From NCBI RefSeq assembly GCF_017874035.1, contig NZ_JAGGKV010000039.1:1-42622 (forward strand): DNA of 42,622 nt, in the 5' to 3' direction. This stretch comes from Paenibacillus aceris. Lineage in GTDB: Bacteria > Bacillota > Bacilli > Paenibacillales > NBRC-103111. The notes below the pieces were generated by a model. That model was not told the DNA's origin and did not search any database. It was given only the letters and a program-made list of their open reading frames with translations. Below, in pieces: positions 31,964 to 39,586 of the stretch (positions within the stretch are counted from its first letter, which is position 1; the number at the start of each line of letters is the position of its first letter). A program made the translations under genes and the position numbers.

Positions 31964-32197
31964 AACAACAGCTAAATAAAACAACTGATACAGCCGCGTT
32001 ACGCTCCCTCGAAATGATTCAGTTTCCGCACTCAGACTCATGAATTCGCAGGATTTCATCCTGTAGGTGGTATGAAGAAGTGGATGGAGGAGGATCTGGT
32101 AGCTTGGGGATGGGGAACTGGGCACGCATCTATTAATAAAATTGGAAAGTAGTAAGTAGGGGGTGAACAGTCTAACTTACGACTTAGACCGATAAGC

Positions 32198-32223
32198 ATC
32201 CGCAGAAATTGCGGATTTTTTTA
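32198..32223 (+). terminator. Terminator downstream of fbp
   Basis: ATCCGCA-GAAAT-TGCGGAT followed by TTTTTT. It lies about 230 bases beyond fbp; no gene is visible between. Confidence 0.75.
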
Positions 32224-32237
32224 CTATATCGGAATAA

Positions 32238-32316
32238 ATTCTTATCATTTCTCAAAGACAAGAATTTGTTCCGATTGCCGATCGAGGTCAAGAATATGTA
32301 CTGGTTACCGGTAGTG
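32238..32316. repeat. Second element of the TTCTTGTC type
   Basis: ATTCTTATCATTT (about 32239), GACAAGAATTTG (32257) and GTCAAGAATATGTACTGG followed by TTACCGG (from 32287) align with the element at 18248-18330, which has TTCTTGTCATTT and GTCAAGAATATATACCGG followed by TTGCCG. So this is a second interspersed family with at least two copies here. Confidence 0.45.
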
Positions 32317-32332
32317 TTAGACTGACGATGCT

Positions 32333-32400
32333 TCATTAAAGTAACAGGCAGTAGCGCGTGGCGGAAAGCCAGCTACGAAACTTTGAAGTATTGGGCAGGA
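32333..32400 (+). repeat. Structured repeat, two 3' boxes in tandem (copies 22a, 22b)
   Basis: CATTAAAGTAACAGGCAGT then AGCGCG (32333-32359) and CTTTGAAGTATTGGGCAGGA (32381-32400) are two 3' boxes in the same direction 48 bp apart without complete 5' boxes, probably the result of a deletion between neighbouring copies. Confidence 0.55.
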
Positions 32401-32442
32401 TAGTTTGGTGACTTCTTCCTTGAATAAAGAAAGGTAAAGTTA

Positions 32443-32790
32443 ATTAATAAATTGGCAACCGAACAGGCATATAGGAAAACATTAATAGCCTCGAAATTTC
32501 ATTTGTTCAATGATATATCCATGCGAAGGTTCTTAAACATTATTAAAAAGACATTTCCCGCAATGTAGACAGCACACGTTATATCATGGACACCCGATCA
32601 AGGTGAGGATATAATTAGCTTTCTTGTGGATACCAAGACAGTTATTAAGATTGAACTGGACCGTTATGATGATACAATTACTCCGATAGTTGAAGTGTAT
32701 CCAATTGAAAAATGGGTGAAGGGACTCAGTAAAATGTATCAGATTAAAATCGCAGTAGCACTGGATCTAGCCAAGAGCGATATATCATAA
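32443..32790 (+). pseudogene. Gene of about 115 codons interrupted by a stop codon
   Basis: A frame open from 32434 reads LINKLATEQAYRKTLIASKF and DISMRRFLNIIKKTFPAM, meets TAG at 32566-32568, and continues in the same frame as TAHVISWTPDQGEDIISFL through YPIEKWVKGLSKMYQIKIAV to TAA 32788-32790. A single CAG-to-TAG change would explain it. The original ATG is also missing: ATT 32443 or TTG 32452 stand where a start is expected. I do not recognise the protein. It is the sole content between the tandem 3' boxes and repeat copy 23. Confidence 0.55.
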
Positions 32791-32814
32791 GGCAGTTAAA
32801 TTAGGGTAGAGCAT

Positions 32815-32882
32815 TCCGCTAACGGTGAACGATAGCATCATGACGAAAAGGCAGCGCATTATTGGCTGCCCTAAAAGATTTC
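32815..32882 (+). repeat. Structured repeat, copy 23
   Basis: TCCGCTAACGGTGAACGATA and GCATCATG form the 5' box. AAGGCAGC-GCATTATT-GGCTGCC is the hairpin. The copy lies at the 3' end of the minus-strand ATPase gene yet keeps the plus orientation; on the minus strand the stem is followed by TTTTC and could end that transcript. Confidence 0.75.
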
Positions 32883-32890
32883 ACCAGCTG

Positions 32891-33979
32891 CTATAGGCTG
32901 TGCTTCATTAATTCTGATTGCAGTTGAGGTCCCAGTTCCTCAACAATTGAAAAATTCGTTGCCGCCGTATAAAAGGACTTAATTTGTGAATCGATGGCTT
33001 CAGCAGCCGCCAAATGAGAGGTGGCTTCCTTCATTTTTGCCGTATACCGCTCTTTAATTTCGACTATTTCAGCTGCATTTGTTTCATCTGTCCCTGGGGT
33101 CATGGCACGTTCATACATATCTAAGATCTCATCCCCGTCCCGTTCAGGGAAGTATTCGTGAGGGGCGGTGCTGTCGAAAATAGCTGTGCTGAGCTTCGGG
33201 AAGATCAGCATATCGAGGCTGTTTGGATCAAAACCGCAATGATACACTTGAACTTCGATGCCATTCTTTTCGGCAGCAGCCGCAAGCTTTTTCAGTAGCG
33301 TGGATTTACCAGATCCCGGTCTTCCTTTGATAAAAATCCGCCTGTTCAACTGAGCTGTCAAGTTTTGAATAAAATCAAACGCTCCCTTCGGAGTCGCTGC
33401 CCCGAAAAACAAGTGACGTCCAACGGTAGGTGTCCCGTTTTCATAACCGGCGTACAATTCGTGAATCAATTCCTGCGTGATTTGATCTGCCTTCATGAAG
33501 TCCATGCTCTCGATATAAAATTTTTCCCATTCGTCATGAATCCGTAAAGCGGTTGCAAAGGCTTCATAGGCTTTGGAATAAGCATCGATAAGCTTTTCTT
33601 CGAGCTCTTCGATCTTTCCAAGAGACTCCGTGGAAATACTTCTGTTATCAAGCGCCATCCCGAAATCGAACGTAAGGGTTTCACCTGCGACGCCCTCTAA
33701 GATCCCCCCACAAGTTTGCCCGTCAACAACACCAACCTTTAATTCGGTTGCAATAATGCCGTCCAGCTCATCAGGTCGAAGCGGGGAATGAAAGCATTGC
33801 ACGTGCTGCCCACTGTCCAGCAGACTTTCCGCCAAATTGCGAATGAATGTGGACTTGCCAGTACCAGGGGGGCCCATTAGGACGAGAATCTTATCCAGTC
33901 CTTGGAAAGCCGATTTATACAAAAAATGAGCACCGAGCGCGGTATTGCCGCGAGCAAAATAGTGGGATGCATTTTCCAT
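32891..33979 (-). CDS. ATPase with two P-loops (PRK06851-type)
   Basis: 362-aa soluble protein made of two similar halves, each with a Walker A motif: GPPGTGKST (about 36-44) and GRPGSGKST (about 219-227). Each is followed by a QCFHSPLRPDELD or VYHCGFDPNSLDMLIFP segment. This duplicated layout is that of an uncharacterised Bacilli family (PRK06851), which may bind nucleotides in two linked sites. ATG 33979 is proposed; TTG 33982 is as likely given AAAGGAG upstream, whereas GTG 33991 overlaps the binding site. It is convergent with repeat copy 23. Cellular role unknown. Confidence 0.8.
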   Translation of the reverse strand: MENASHYFARGNTALGAHFLYKSAFQGLDKILVLMGPPGTGKSTFIRNLAESLLDSGQHVQCFHSPLRPDELDGIIATELKVGVVDGQTCGGILEGVAGETLTFDFGMALDNRSISTESLGKIEELEEKLIDAYSKAYEAFATALRIHDEWEKFYIESMDFMKADQITQELIHELYAGYENGTPTVGRHLFFGAATPKGAFDFIQNLTAQLNRRIFIKGRPGSGKSTLLKKLAAAAEKNGIEVQVYHCGFDPNSLDMLIFPKLSTAIFDSTAPHEYFPERDGDEILDMYERAMTPGTDETNAAEIVEIKERYTAKMKEATSHLAAAEAIDSQIKSFYTAATNFSIVEELGPQLQSELMKHSL

Positions 33980-34314
33980 CAACCTAAACACTCCTTTGCG
34001 CGCCTATCGTGCGACCAGCAAATTTCACATTCGAAATGCATGGACATAAGCGCATATGAGATAGATGCCTATGGTTCAACTTATTCCGGTTAGCGTTCAA
34101 AGGTGTTTATAATGTTGACCGATAATTAAAGTTGCCTAAATGCTTCAACATTTGGATCCTTCGCGCAAATTAAATAAAAGTGAATGCTTATTAACTGCTA
34201 AAAAAATTATTGAAGTATTGAAATAAAATTATTAAAAAAGACTTAGAGGAATAAAATAGTTGTCGAAGAATATTGGGATATCATTAAGGTAATGGGGGGA
34301 GAGGAGGGAAAAGG

Positions 34315-34629
34315 ATTTTTAAGAAGAGAAGATATGCAGTATTAATAATCGCCCTCTTAATGTTTGTAATGGCGTCTACAAGACCAAGTTCTAAAGAATA
34401 TCAAATGTATTTGCATAACGTCCAGAAGCTTAATTGCGAACCTACCGAAAGATCTGATTGCTTTCACACTAAGAATGATTTGTTGGCGTCAAAACTCACG
34501 CATCTCATTTTCTTTATGACAGCGGATTCTCATATTTTCGGAGATGAGGACAATAAACTACGTGTAATAGGTATTTTCAATCATTTCTTTGTTATCGAAA
34601 ATCATCTTCATCCAAATTCAGATGATTAA
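34315..34629 (+). CDS. Small secreted or membrane-anchored protein with apparent ATT start
   Basis: The frame fits a 104-aa protein starting at ATT 34315: a basic stretch (FKKRRYAV) and hydrophobic core (LIIALLMFVMA) form a signal segment, and GAGGAGGG lies at normal spacing upstream of ATT. No ATG, GTG or TTG exists between the previous in-frame stop (34285) and this point. The first in-frame ATG, 34360, would remove the signal segment. Either ATT is used as a start or an ATG has mutated. The mature part (YQMYLHNVQKLNCEPTERSD, then FFMTADSHIFGDEDNK) is not recognised. Confidence 0.5.
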   Translation: MFKKRRYAVLIIALLMFVMASTRPSSKEYQMYLHNVQKLNCEPTERSDCFHTKNDLLASKLTHLIFFMTADSHIFGDEDNKLRVIGIFNHFFVIENHLHPNSDD

Positions 34630-34663
34630 TTCAGATGATTATTATCCGTGGGTTCATCGTTAA

Positions 34664-34745
34664 ACTAACGGATAACGATAGTGTCAACACCGGAGAAGGC
34701 AGTCGGTCACTTTTGGCTCGATTGCCTTTCCTTATGATGATTCCT
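34664..34745 (+). repeat. Structured repeat, copy 24
   Basis: ACTAACGGATAACGATAGTG is the 5' box. GAAGGCAGTCG..CGATTGCCTTTCC is the hairpin, with T or A runs on both sides. It lies between the 3' ends of a plus-strand gene and minus-strand nagA, in plus orientation, and may terminate both. Confidence 0.7.
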
Positions 34746-34762
34746 GAGAATTTACCCAAACA

Positions 34763-35908
34763 TTAGATGATATGCCCCTTAATCATTGTCCATTGCACTT
34801 GGAATTGTTCATTTAACAAGACAAGATCAGCGTCAAAGCCCGTGGAGATTCTGCCTAGGGTATCAAGGCTTAATATTCGTGCAGGTGTGGTTGAAGCCAT
34901 TTGAACCGCGTCTTTTAAAGAAATGCCGGTTTCTACGGTTAGACGAAGTGCCTCATTCATCGTAACCGTACTGGAGGCTAAAGTCCCATCCTCTAGTCGA
35001 GCTACACCGTCGGAAACCGTAACATGATGGCCACCGAACACATAATTCCCATCACCTAGTCCCATGGCTTGCAAAGCATCTGTGATAAGTACCATGCCAT
35101 CTGGTCCTTTCAGACGATGCATCATTCTAACGATCGCAGGATGCAAATGAATACCATCCACAATCGCTTGGAGGCTTACATGTTCTTCTTCAAAAGCGGC
35201 TACAACCAGACCGGGATCACGATGATGAATCGGACGCATGCCATTGAAACAATGTGTAACGTGACTCGCTCCGGCTTCAAAGGCTTGCTTTGCTTCCTCG
35301 TATGTAGCATCCGAATGCGCAACGGCGATTATGACGCCATTTTCTTTCAGAAAAGAGATGAGCTCCATCCCGCCAGGTAATTCTGGTGCTATTGTAACCA
35401 TCTTAATCAGTCCATCTGCTTCGTTAAAAATTTCTTTCATTTCAGTAAGATTCGGATGTCTTAAAAACCGTTCATTTTGCATACCTTTACGCTTCGGATT
35501 CAGGTAAGGACCCTCTAGATGAAGCCCGGCAATTTTGGCCCCGACTTCACGCCCGATTACACGTTTCACACTACGAATCATGGCTAGTAATTCTTCAATT
35601 GTAGAGCTAACGGAGGTAACCAAAAACGAGGTGCAGCCCGTTTCAGCACAAGCACGCGAAACCTCCTGAATACTCGCCACACTGCCATCCATCATATCGA
35701 ATCCGTTAGCACCGTGGATATGCACATCGATCATACCAGGTATCAATAAATGTCCTTGGCCATCCATAAGTTCATATTCGCCCTCCGGAAGAGAAGAAAG
35801 ACCACTTTCTAGCTTTTCAATAATTCCGTTTCTTATCCAAAGTGTGGCAGGTAGAACAAGGTCGTCTGGTTGAATCACGTTTACGTTGTGCAAAATTTTA
35901 AGACTCAT
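34763..35908 (-). CDS. nagA: N-acetylglucosamine-6-phosphate deacetylase
   Basis: 381-aa amidohydrolase that converts GlcNAc-6-phosphate to glucosamine-6-phosphate and acetate. ATG 35908 lies 9 bases after GAGGAGG; the frame is open further upstream but inside the regulator gene. Metal and catalytic residues are in place: DVHIHG (61-66), HLEGPYLNP with Glu132, His198 (VAHSDAT), His219 (HVTHCFNGMRPI) and the catalytic Asp277 (LITDAL). Size is normal. It overlaps the upstream DeoR-type regulator by 11 bases, forming a regulator-nagA operon. nagB and a GlcNAc transporter are not in the window. Confidence 0.94.
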   Translation of the reverse strand: MSLKILHNVNVIQPDDLVLPATLWIRNGIIEKLESGLSSLPEGEYELMDGQGHLLIPGMIDVHIHGANGFDMMDGSVASIQEVSRACAETGCTSFLVTSVSSTIEELLAMIRSVKRVIGREVGAKIAGLHLEGPYLNPKRKGMQNERFLRHPNLTEMKEIFNEADGLIKMVTIAPELPGGMELISFLKENGVIIAVAHSDATYEEAKQAFEAGASHVTHCFNGMRPIHHRDPGLVVAAFEEEHVSLQAIVDGIHLHPAIVRMMHRLKGPDGMVLITDALQAMGLGDGNYVFGGHHVTVSDGVARLEDGTLASSTVTMNEALRLTVETGISLKDAVQMASTTPARILSLDTLGRISTGFDADLVLLNEQFQVQWTMIKGHII

Positions 35909-36692
35909 CTTTGTTATCCTCCTCGTATTTGTCTTTCTCTTCACATTGAATAATCGCTATATTTTTATTATGGAGTACTTCTCTTATTTCGTTAGGCACC
36001 TCTTGATCGGTAATCAAAATATCCACAAAGTCAAAATCTAAACGATAAACCGATTTGCTTGTAAACTTCGTGAAATCAGCCACGACGATTACCTGATCCG
36101 ATCTGCGGGCCATTTCTTTTTTTACAGAAACATCATCTTCGTAAGGAAAGTAAATCCCATCAGTTTGTATAGATGTAGCTCCGATAAATGCCTTATCAGC
36201 TCTTAGTTCTCTTAGCTTATCAATGACGGAAGGTCCATATAATAAACGATTTTTGGTATGTAAATAGCCACCTAGCACATATACTTGCAGATCTTCCCGT
36301 CCTGAGAGAATCCCTACAATGTCTATGGAATGTGTGACAGCTGTAATATGTTTAGCTGAAATTTGTTCTGCTACAGACTGTACCGTAGTTGATACGTCTA
36401 AAATGACTGTTTCCCGATCTTGAACTAGTTTAGCTGCTATCTTCCCAATTTTACTTTTACTGTCTGTTTCGTCAATTAAACGTTCCTGATAGGTGGCTAT
36501 TTCCTTCCTCAATTGAGGTAAAGCGACGCCTCCATGTGTACGAATAACGACCCCTTCTTGTACTAATTTAACAATATCTCTTCGGGCTGTATCTCTAGAT
36601 ACATCTAGAAGAGAGCAGATATCCATAACACTCATCGCATGGTGTTCATTAATATAGTCGAGTATTTTCAGTAATCGTTCTTCTTGATACAT
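35898..36692 (-). CDS. DeoR/GlpR-family transcriptional regulator
   Basis: 264-aa regulator. Of four start codons in a row, ATG 36692 is chosen for spacing to AGAGGTG (which overlaps GTG 36701). The N-terminal DeoR helix-turn-helix (MSVMDICSLLDVSRDTARRD, then IVKLVQEGVVIRTHGG) is followed by the sugar-phosphate isomerase-like sensor domain (DSKSKIGKIAAKLV, TVILDVSTTVQ, VYVLGGYLHTKN). The glycine/Asp sensor motif and DKAFIGAT are typical of members that respond to phosphorylated sugars. Co-transcribed with nagA, it probably senses an amino-sugar phosphate and controls this operon. Confidence 0.9.
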   Translation of the reverse strand: MYQEERLLKILDYINEHHAMSVMDICSLLDVSRDTARRDIVKLVQEGVVIRTHGGVALPQLRKEIATYQERLIDETDSKSKIGKIAAKLVQDRETVILDVSTTVQSVAEQISAKHITAVTHSIDIVGILSGREDLQVYVLGGYLHTKNRLLYGPSVIDKLRELRADKAFIGATSIQTDGIYFPYEDDVSVKKEMARRSDQVIVVADFTKFTSKSVYRLDFDFVDILITDQEVPNEIREVLHNKNIAIIQCEEKDKYEEDNKDES

Positions 36693-36739
36693 CATCATCA
36701 CCTCTTGTAAGTAAGTTTACCATAAAATATAAGTATGTT

Positions 36740-36758
36740 AAAGTAATATCAAAGTAAT
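36740..36758. promoter_or_regulatory. Candidate DeoR operator direct repeats
   Basis: AAAGTAAT occurs at 36740-36747 and 36751-36758, 11 bp apart, followed by a looser TTAAGTGAATTTAAG. DeoR proteins often bind short direct repeats near their own promoters. The site lies about 45 bases before the regulator start. Confidence 0.4.
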
Positions 36759-36860
36759 GTTTAAGTGAATTTAAGTTTTTAAAGTGATTTCCTTATTTCA
36801 TTTGGCCAATTACACATCGTACCTATAATTCAAAAGGGACTGGATTGGAGAGAGATAAGT

Positions 36861-37035
36861 ATGTCGTTTGCGATTTTAAACCCTAAACTATGAGGATTAT
36901 TTTTTTGTCGGTCAATTGCAAACAGCAAACATTCGCTTCACGGTTAAATCACCTATTGGAATGAATTTCCAAGAGGTACAATGTTCTCCACAGATCGGAC
37001 ACGAACTTACGGGCAGACTAATGGGAAAGATCTGA
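36861..37035 (+). pseudogene. Frameshifted small gene, unknown family
   Basis: ATG 36861 begins MSFAILNPKL then TGA. The neighbouring frame continues NYEDYFFVGQLQTANIRFTV, then KSPIGMNFQEVQCSPQIGHE, to TGA 37033-37035. One base change near 36890 breaks a gene of about 58 codons. The sequence near the end (ACTTACGGGCAGACTAA, about 37008) also resembles a repeat 3' box. The rest of 37036-37200 shows only the promoter region of the peroxidase gene. Confidence 0.4.
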
Positions 37036-37203
37036 GTAAACCAGATGATTAAAAAAAGTTATATAGTTATCTTCCTCAATCGCGAGGGAACTTTATTGCT
37101 TAAACCTATAAAATATATTCTTTTTATATATTAGATCAATAAGCCTTATGGATATATGATGGATTAAATAAATGAAGGTCAAAACTTAGGGAGGAAAGTC
37201 AGT

Positions 37204-37782
37204 ATGACAATTTATGATTTTCAAGCAACCTTGATTAATGGGAAACAGATCAAGTTATCGGATTACAGGGAAAAAGTAATTTTAATTGTGAACACGGCCA
37301 GCCAATGTAGTTTTTCTCGTCAATTTGCGGATCTGCAGAAACTCTATGAAAGTCGACGTGAACAGGGTTTCGAAATTCTCGCGTTTCCTTGCAACCAGTT
37401 CAACGAGAAGGAGCCTGGCAGCAACTCAGAAGTCAAGGAACATTGCCAGATGAATCATGGAGTAACATTCCCTATGTTTGAGAAAACAGATGTAATAGGT
37501 TTCGCTTCACATCCTTTATTTGAATATCTGGCGCAGCAAGCGCCGTTCCAAGGCTTTGATCATCAAACTAATGAAGGACATTGGATGGAGAGTTTTCTGA
37601 AGAATAAGTATCCAGAAATTTATACGGGAAACGGAGTAAAATGGAATTTTTCGAAGTTTCTAATCGGTCGTGATGGTTTTGTAAAAGGAAGATTTGAATC
37701 AACGACACTCCCCTCCGATATAGATTCTGCTATCGAATCACTGTTGTATCTTGGCCAAAGGAGGCCATTATCAAGACTTTGA
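37204..37782 (+). CDS. Glutathione peroxidase-like thiol peroxidase
   Basis: 192-aa peroxidase of the GPX fold that reduces hydroperoxides using thiols (thioredoxin or bacillithiol rather than glutathione in Bacillota). GGGAGG precedes ATG 37204. Catalytic Cys35 (NTASQCSFSRQ), the FPCNQF motif with Gln65, and Trp147-Asn148 (VKWNFSKFLIG) complete the active site. An insertion before WNF (APFQGFDHQTNEGHWMESFL) is of the kind seen in lactobacilli and paenibacilli. The natural end is expected near SAIESLL; the last 11 residues (YLGQRRPLSRL) run into the fragment of another gene, so the 3' end has been rearranged. Confidence 0.88.
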   Translation: MTIYDFQATLINGKQIKLSDYREKVILIVNTASQCSFSRQFADLQKLYESRREQGFEILAFPCNQFNEKEPGSNSEVKEHCQMNHGVTFPMFEKTDVIGFASHPLFEYLAQQAPFQGFDHQTNEGHWMESFLKNKYPEIYTGNGVKWNFSKFLIGRDGFVKGRFESTTLPSDIDSAIESLLYLGQRRPLSRL

Positions 37783-37921
37783 TGTTGCATTACCTTCCTT
37801 TAATGCGGAGCAAAAGCAATGGCTTAAGGTGGCCCTTGAAAGGGAACACCCTAATGGCCATTCCTGGTTACAGAGATTGAACTACCTGAGAACGAGAGTT
37901 AAATATTTGTTACATGATTGA
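37751..37921 (+). pseudogene. C-terminal fragment of a lost gene joined to the peroxidase end
   Basis: In another frame, starting within the peroxidase gene end, the sequence reads GGHYQDFDVALPSFNAEQ and KQWLKVALEREHPNGHSWLQ to a stop at 37921. It looks like the last 50-60 codons of an unrelated soluble protein with no start of its own. The junction points to a deletion joining the two genes. Confidence 0.45.
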
Positions 37922-38280
37922 AATCTTATTTCTAGAGGGAATGGTGCCATTGCTAACCGATAACAAGATTGATGTTATAATGAACGAATGTCCGCGCCAC
38001 CTAGAAAATTACTACAAGAGGGGCCAAGTGATTATCGATGCTGGTCTCGCATCCGAAACGAAATGCTTGCGGCGGGCGAATGGGAAAGTGAAGGTTAAGG
38101 AACGATCCTTTTATCGAAACGAAGAAGATGATCGGCAGTGCTTTTCTCATAGAAGCACGGGACATGGAGGAAGCGATCCGGATTGCTTCCTTACATCCAA
38201 CCGTACAAGTGGCATCGGGCGAGCAGTTTGGATGGGGGATTTAGATCCGTCCGATCAACTACTTTGAATCGAGAGATTAG
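37914..38280 (+). pseudogene. DGPF/YCII-domain protein gene with frameshift and stop codon
   Basis: The first frame gives MIEILFLEGMVPLL.., NYYKRGQVIIDAGLASETKC, LRRANGKVKVK. Near 38100 the frame shifts, and the neighbouring frame carries NDPFIETKKMIGSAFLIEAR, DMEEAIRIASLHPTVQVASG and GWGI, then TAG (38242-38244), then IRPINYFESRD to the normal end. This is the DGPF-type YCII family (usual GPFxETKE, GxxxIEARDLDEAI, GWGIEIRPI). The stop replaces the Glu of GWGIEIRP. Two separate lesions mean an old pseudogene. Confidence 0.75.
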
Positions 38281-38409
38281 AATCAACTGTTTTACGGAAA
38301 AGTTCGTTCAATGTATGAAAGTAAGGGCCATCCCGCAAAAAGTGGCCTTAAAAACTTGCCGTTACAGTCAGTGCGGAGATCAGTACCATAGATGACAGGT
38401 GAGATCACT

Positions 38410-38485
38410 ACGCTAACTGGGAACTATAGTTCAATCATTAAAACAAGAAGGCAGCGGCCAAATGGTCTGCATTCCTGGACGCTTC
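38410..38485 (+). repeat. Structured repeat, copy 25
   Basis: ACGCTAACTGGGAACTATAG and TTCAATCATTA form the 5' box. GAAGGCAGCGGCCA..TGGTCTGCATTCC is a weaker hairpin. No clear 3' box. Confidence 0.65.
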
Positions 38486-38553
38486 TTATCCGATACGCAG
38501 GTATGCCTGCAGGCGCTTGTGTTTTAGTGTAAGCATAACTAAGTACGTCAATT

Positions 38554-38604
38554 AGAGGATGTCCCAGAGGTCATAAAGATGACTGAGGGGTACCCTCTTT
38601 TTTT
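38554..38604 (+). terminator. Hairpin with T-run, no intact gene before it
   Basis: GAGGATGTCCCAGAGGTCAT-AAAG-ATGACTGAGGGGTACCCTC followed by TTTTTTT, an imperfect but long stem (38555-38597). It may have belonged to a lost gene or insertion element. Confidence 0.5.
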
Positions 38605-38750
38605 GACATATATCTGTTTTGGAGTAACCGAAGTTCCTGTACAATTTGCTGCTGATGGGAGACTTTCTTGTCAATTTACACGTACGTTACCTATTCGCTA
38701 GACTGACCTAGCCTCAGGATATAGATCTTTTTCATAGAAAAACTTCAATT

Positions 38751-38930
38751 TTAATGCTCAATTAAATTGATTAGAGGGACTTCTTGCTCCAGTTCTGGCT
38801 GATCGAGCGTGTAGATCATGGCCGTATCATTTTTTTCATCAACAGTTTGAATGTAAATTGGAATTTCATTATAGGTCACATACGCCATTTCTGGGGATGA
38901 GGCGATTTCTAATGCTCTGGATTTGTTCAC
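38751..38930 (-). CDS. sspH: Small acid-soluble spore protein, SspH family
   Basis: 59-aa minor small acid-soluble spore protein of the H type, packed in the forespore core and degraded at germination. GTG 38930 follows AAGGAG at 9 bases. The sequence shows the family pattern: NKSRALEIASSPEMAYVTYN, then IPIYIQTVDEKNDTAMIYTL with the conserved NxTAxIY motif, and the acidic end EQEVPLINLIEH. The length equals that of known SspH proteins. It is on the minus strand, against the repeat orientation, in an otherwise gene-poor stretch. It supports a spore-forming host. The sequence 38931-39242 beyond its promoter holds no gene that I can see. Confidence 0.9.
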   Translation of the reverse strand: MNKSRALEIASSPEMAYVTYNEIPIYIQTVDEKNDTAMIYTLDQPELEQEVPLINLIEH

Positions 38931-39242
38931 GTCAATGATCTCCTTAAGGTAAATGTACAGACAATTTTAGCATGCCCTCAAATAGATTGAATTATTAGTT
39001 TGTGTTATTCCATAAGAGGATATCAAAAGATAAAAGATGTTAAGACATTGATATATTCAGCCTATCTGTTGTCGCTTAGATGATTTATTTAAACGATTTT
39101 TGTTATTAAAGTATATCAAGATGCTGTTATTGAAAATAGTACGAATAAGTCAGCTCTCGAGAGAAGTAATTTATCAAGATCATTTTTAAATCAGTCACCA
39201 TGTATATTTGTCAATTTTTCGATAAGTGGAGACACCCTGGTA

Positions 39243-39266
39243 TCGTTAAAGTAACGGGCAGTAGAA
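39243..39266 (+). repeat. Structured repeat, copy 26 (3' box only)
   Basis: TCGTTAAAGTAACGGGCAGT then AGAACG is a consensus 3' box without hairpin or 5' box. The following small frame opens at its end. Confidence 0.6.
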
Positions 39267-39274
39267 CGTAGTGC

Positions 39275-39493
39275 TTGACAACGAAAGTTATTCCTGAACT
39301 TGTACATTTAAGAGAGTATTATATAATTTCAAAAAAGTATGAATGGTTATTGTGTGTCAATCATCATGATATAGTTTTTGGATCAGGGGCAGAGTTAGTG
39401 GATATAATGGAAAAAATTCGTTGGTATTCAATAGTAACGTACCGCCCACGCGGAATTTTGATTCGTCAAGGCGATAGCATATTTATTGGTTGA
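39275..39493 (+). CDS. Hypothetical protein, possibly 5' truncated
   Basis: 72-codon frame starting at TTG 39275 with no ribosome binding site. It is coding-like: LREYYIISKKYEWLLCVNHH, DIVFGSGAELVDIMEKIRWY, SIVTYRPRGILIRQGDSIFI. The front may have been lost when the repeat 3' box came to lie just before it. It has no signal peptide or membrane helix and is not recognised. It sits between repeat copy 26 and the MarR gene. Confidence 0.4.
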   Translation: MTTKVIPELVHLREYYIISKKYEWLLCVNHHDIVFGSGAELVDIMEKIRWYSIVTYRPRGILIRQGDSIFIG

Positions 39494-39514
39494 CTGGGGT
39501 AATTCTCACAAAAA

Positions 39515-39572
39515 TAGTTGCAATACCATCCTATTCAGTGTAAACTGAAATTAGTTGCAATACCATCCTATT
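39515..39572. promoter_or_regulatory. Direct repeats in the MarR promoter
   Basis: A 21-bp sequence beginning TAGTTGCAATACCATCC is repeated exactly at 39515-39535 and 39552-39572 (37 bp apart), with CAGTGTAAACTG between them. The second copy ends 15 bases before the MarR start. A likely pair of binding sites for the regulator. Confidence 0.65.
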
Positions 39573-39586
39573 GTAAGGGGGATCAT

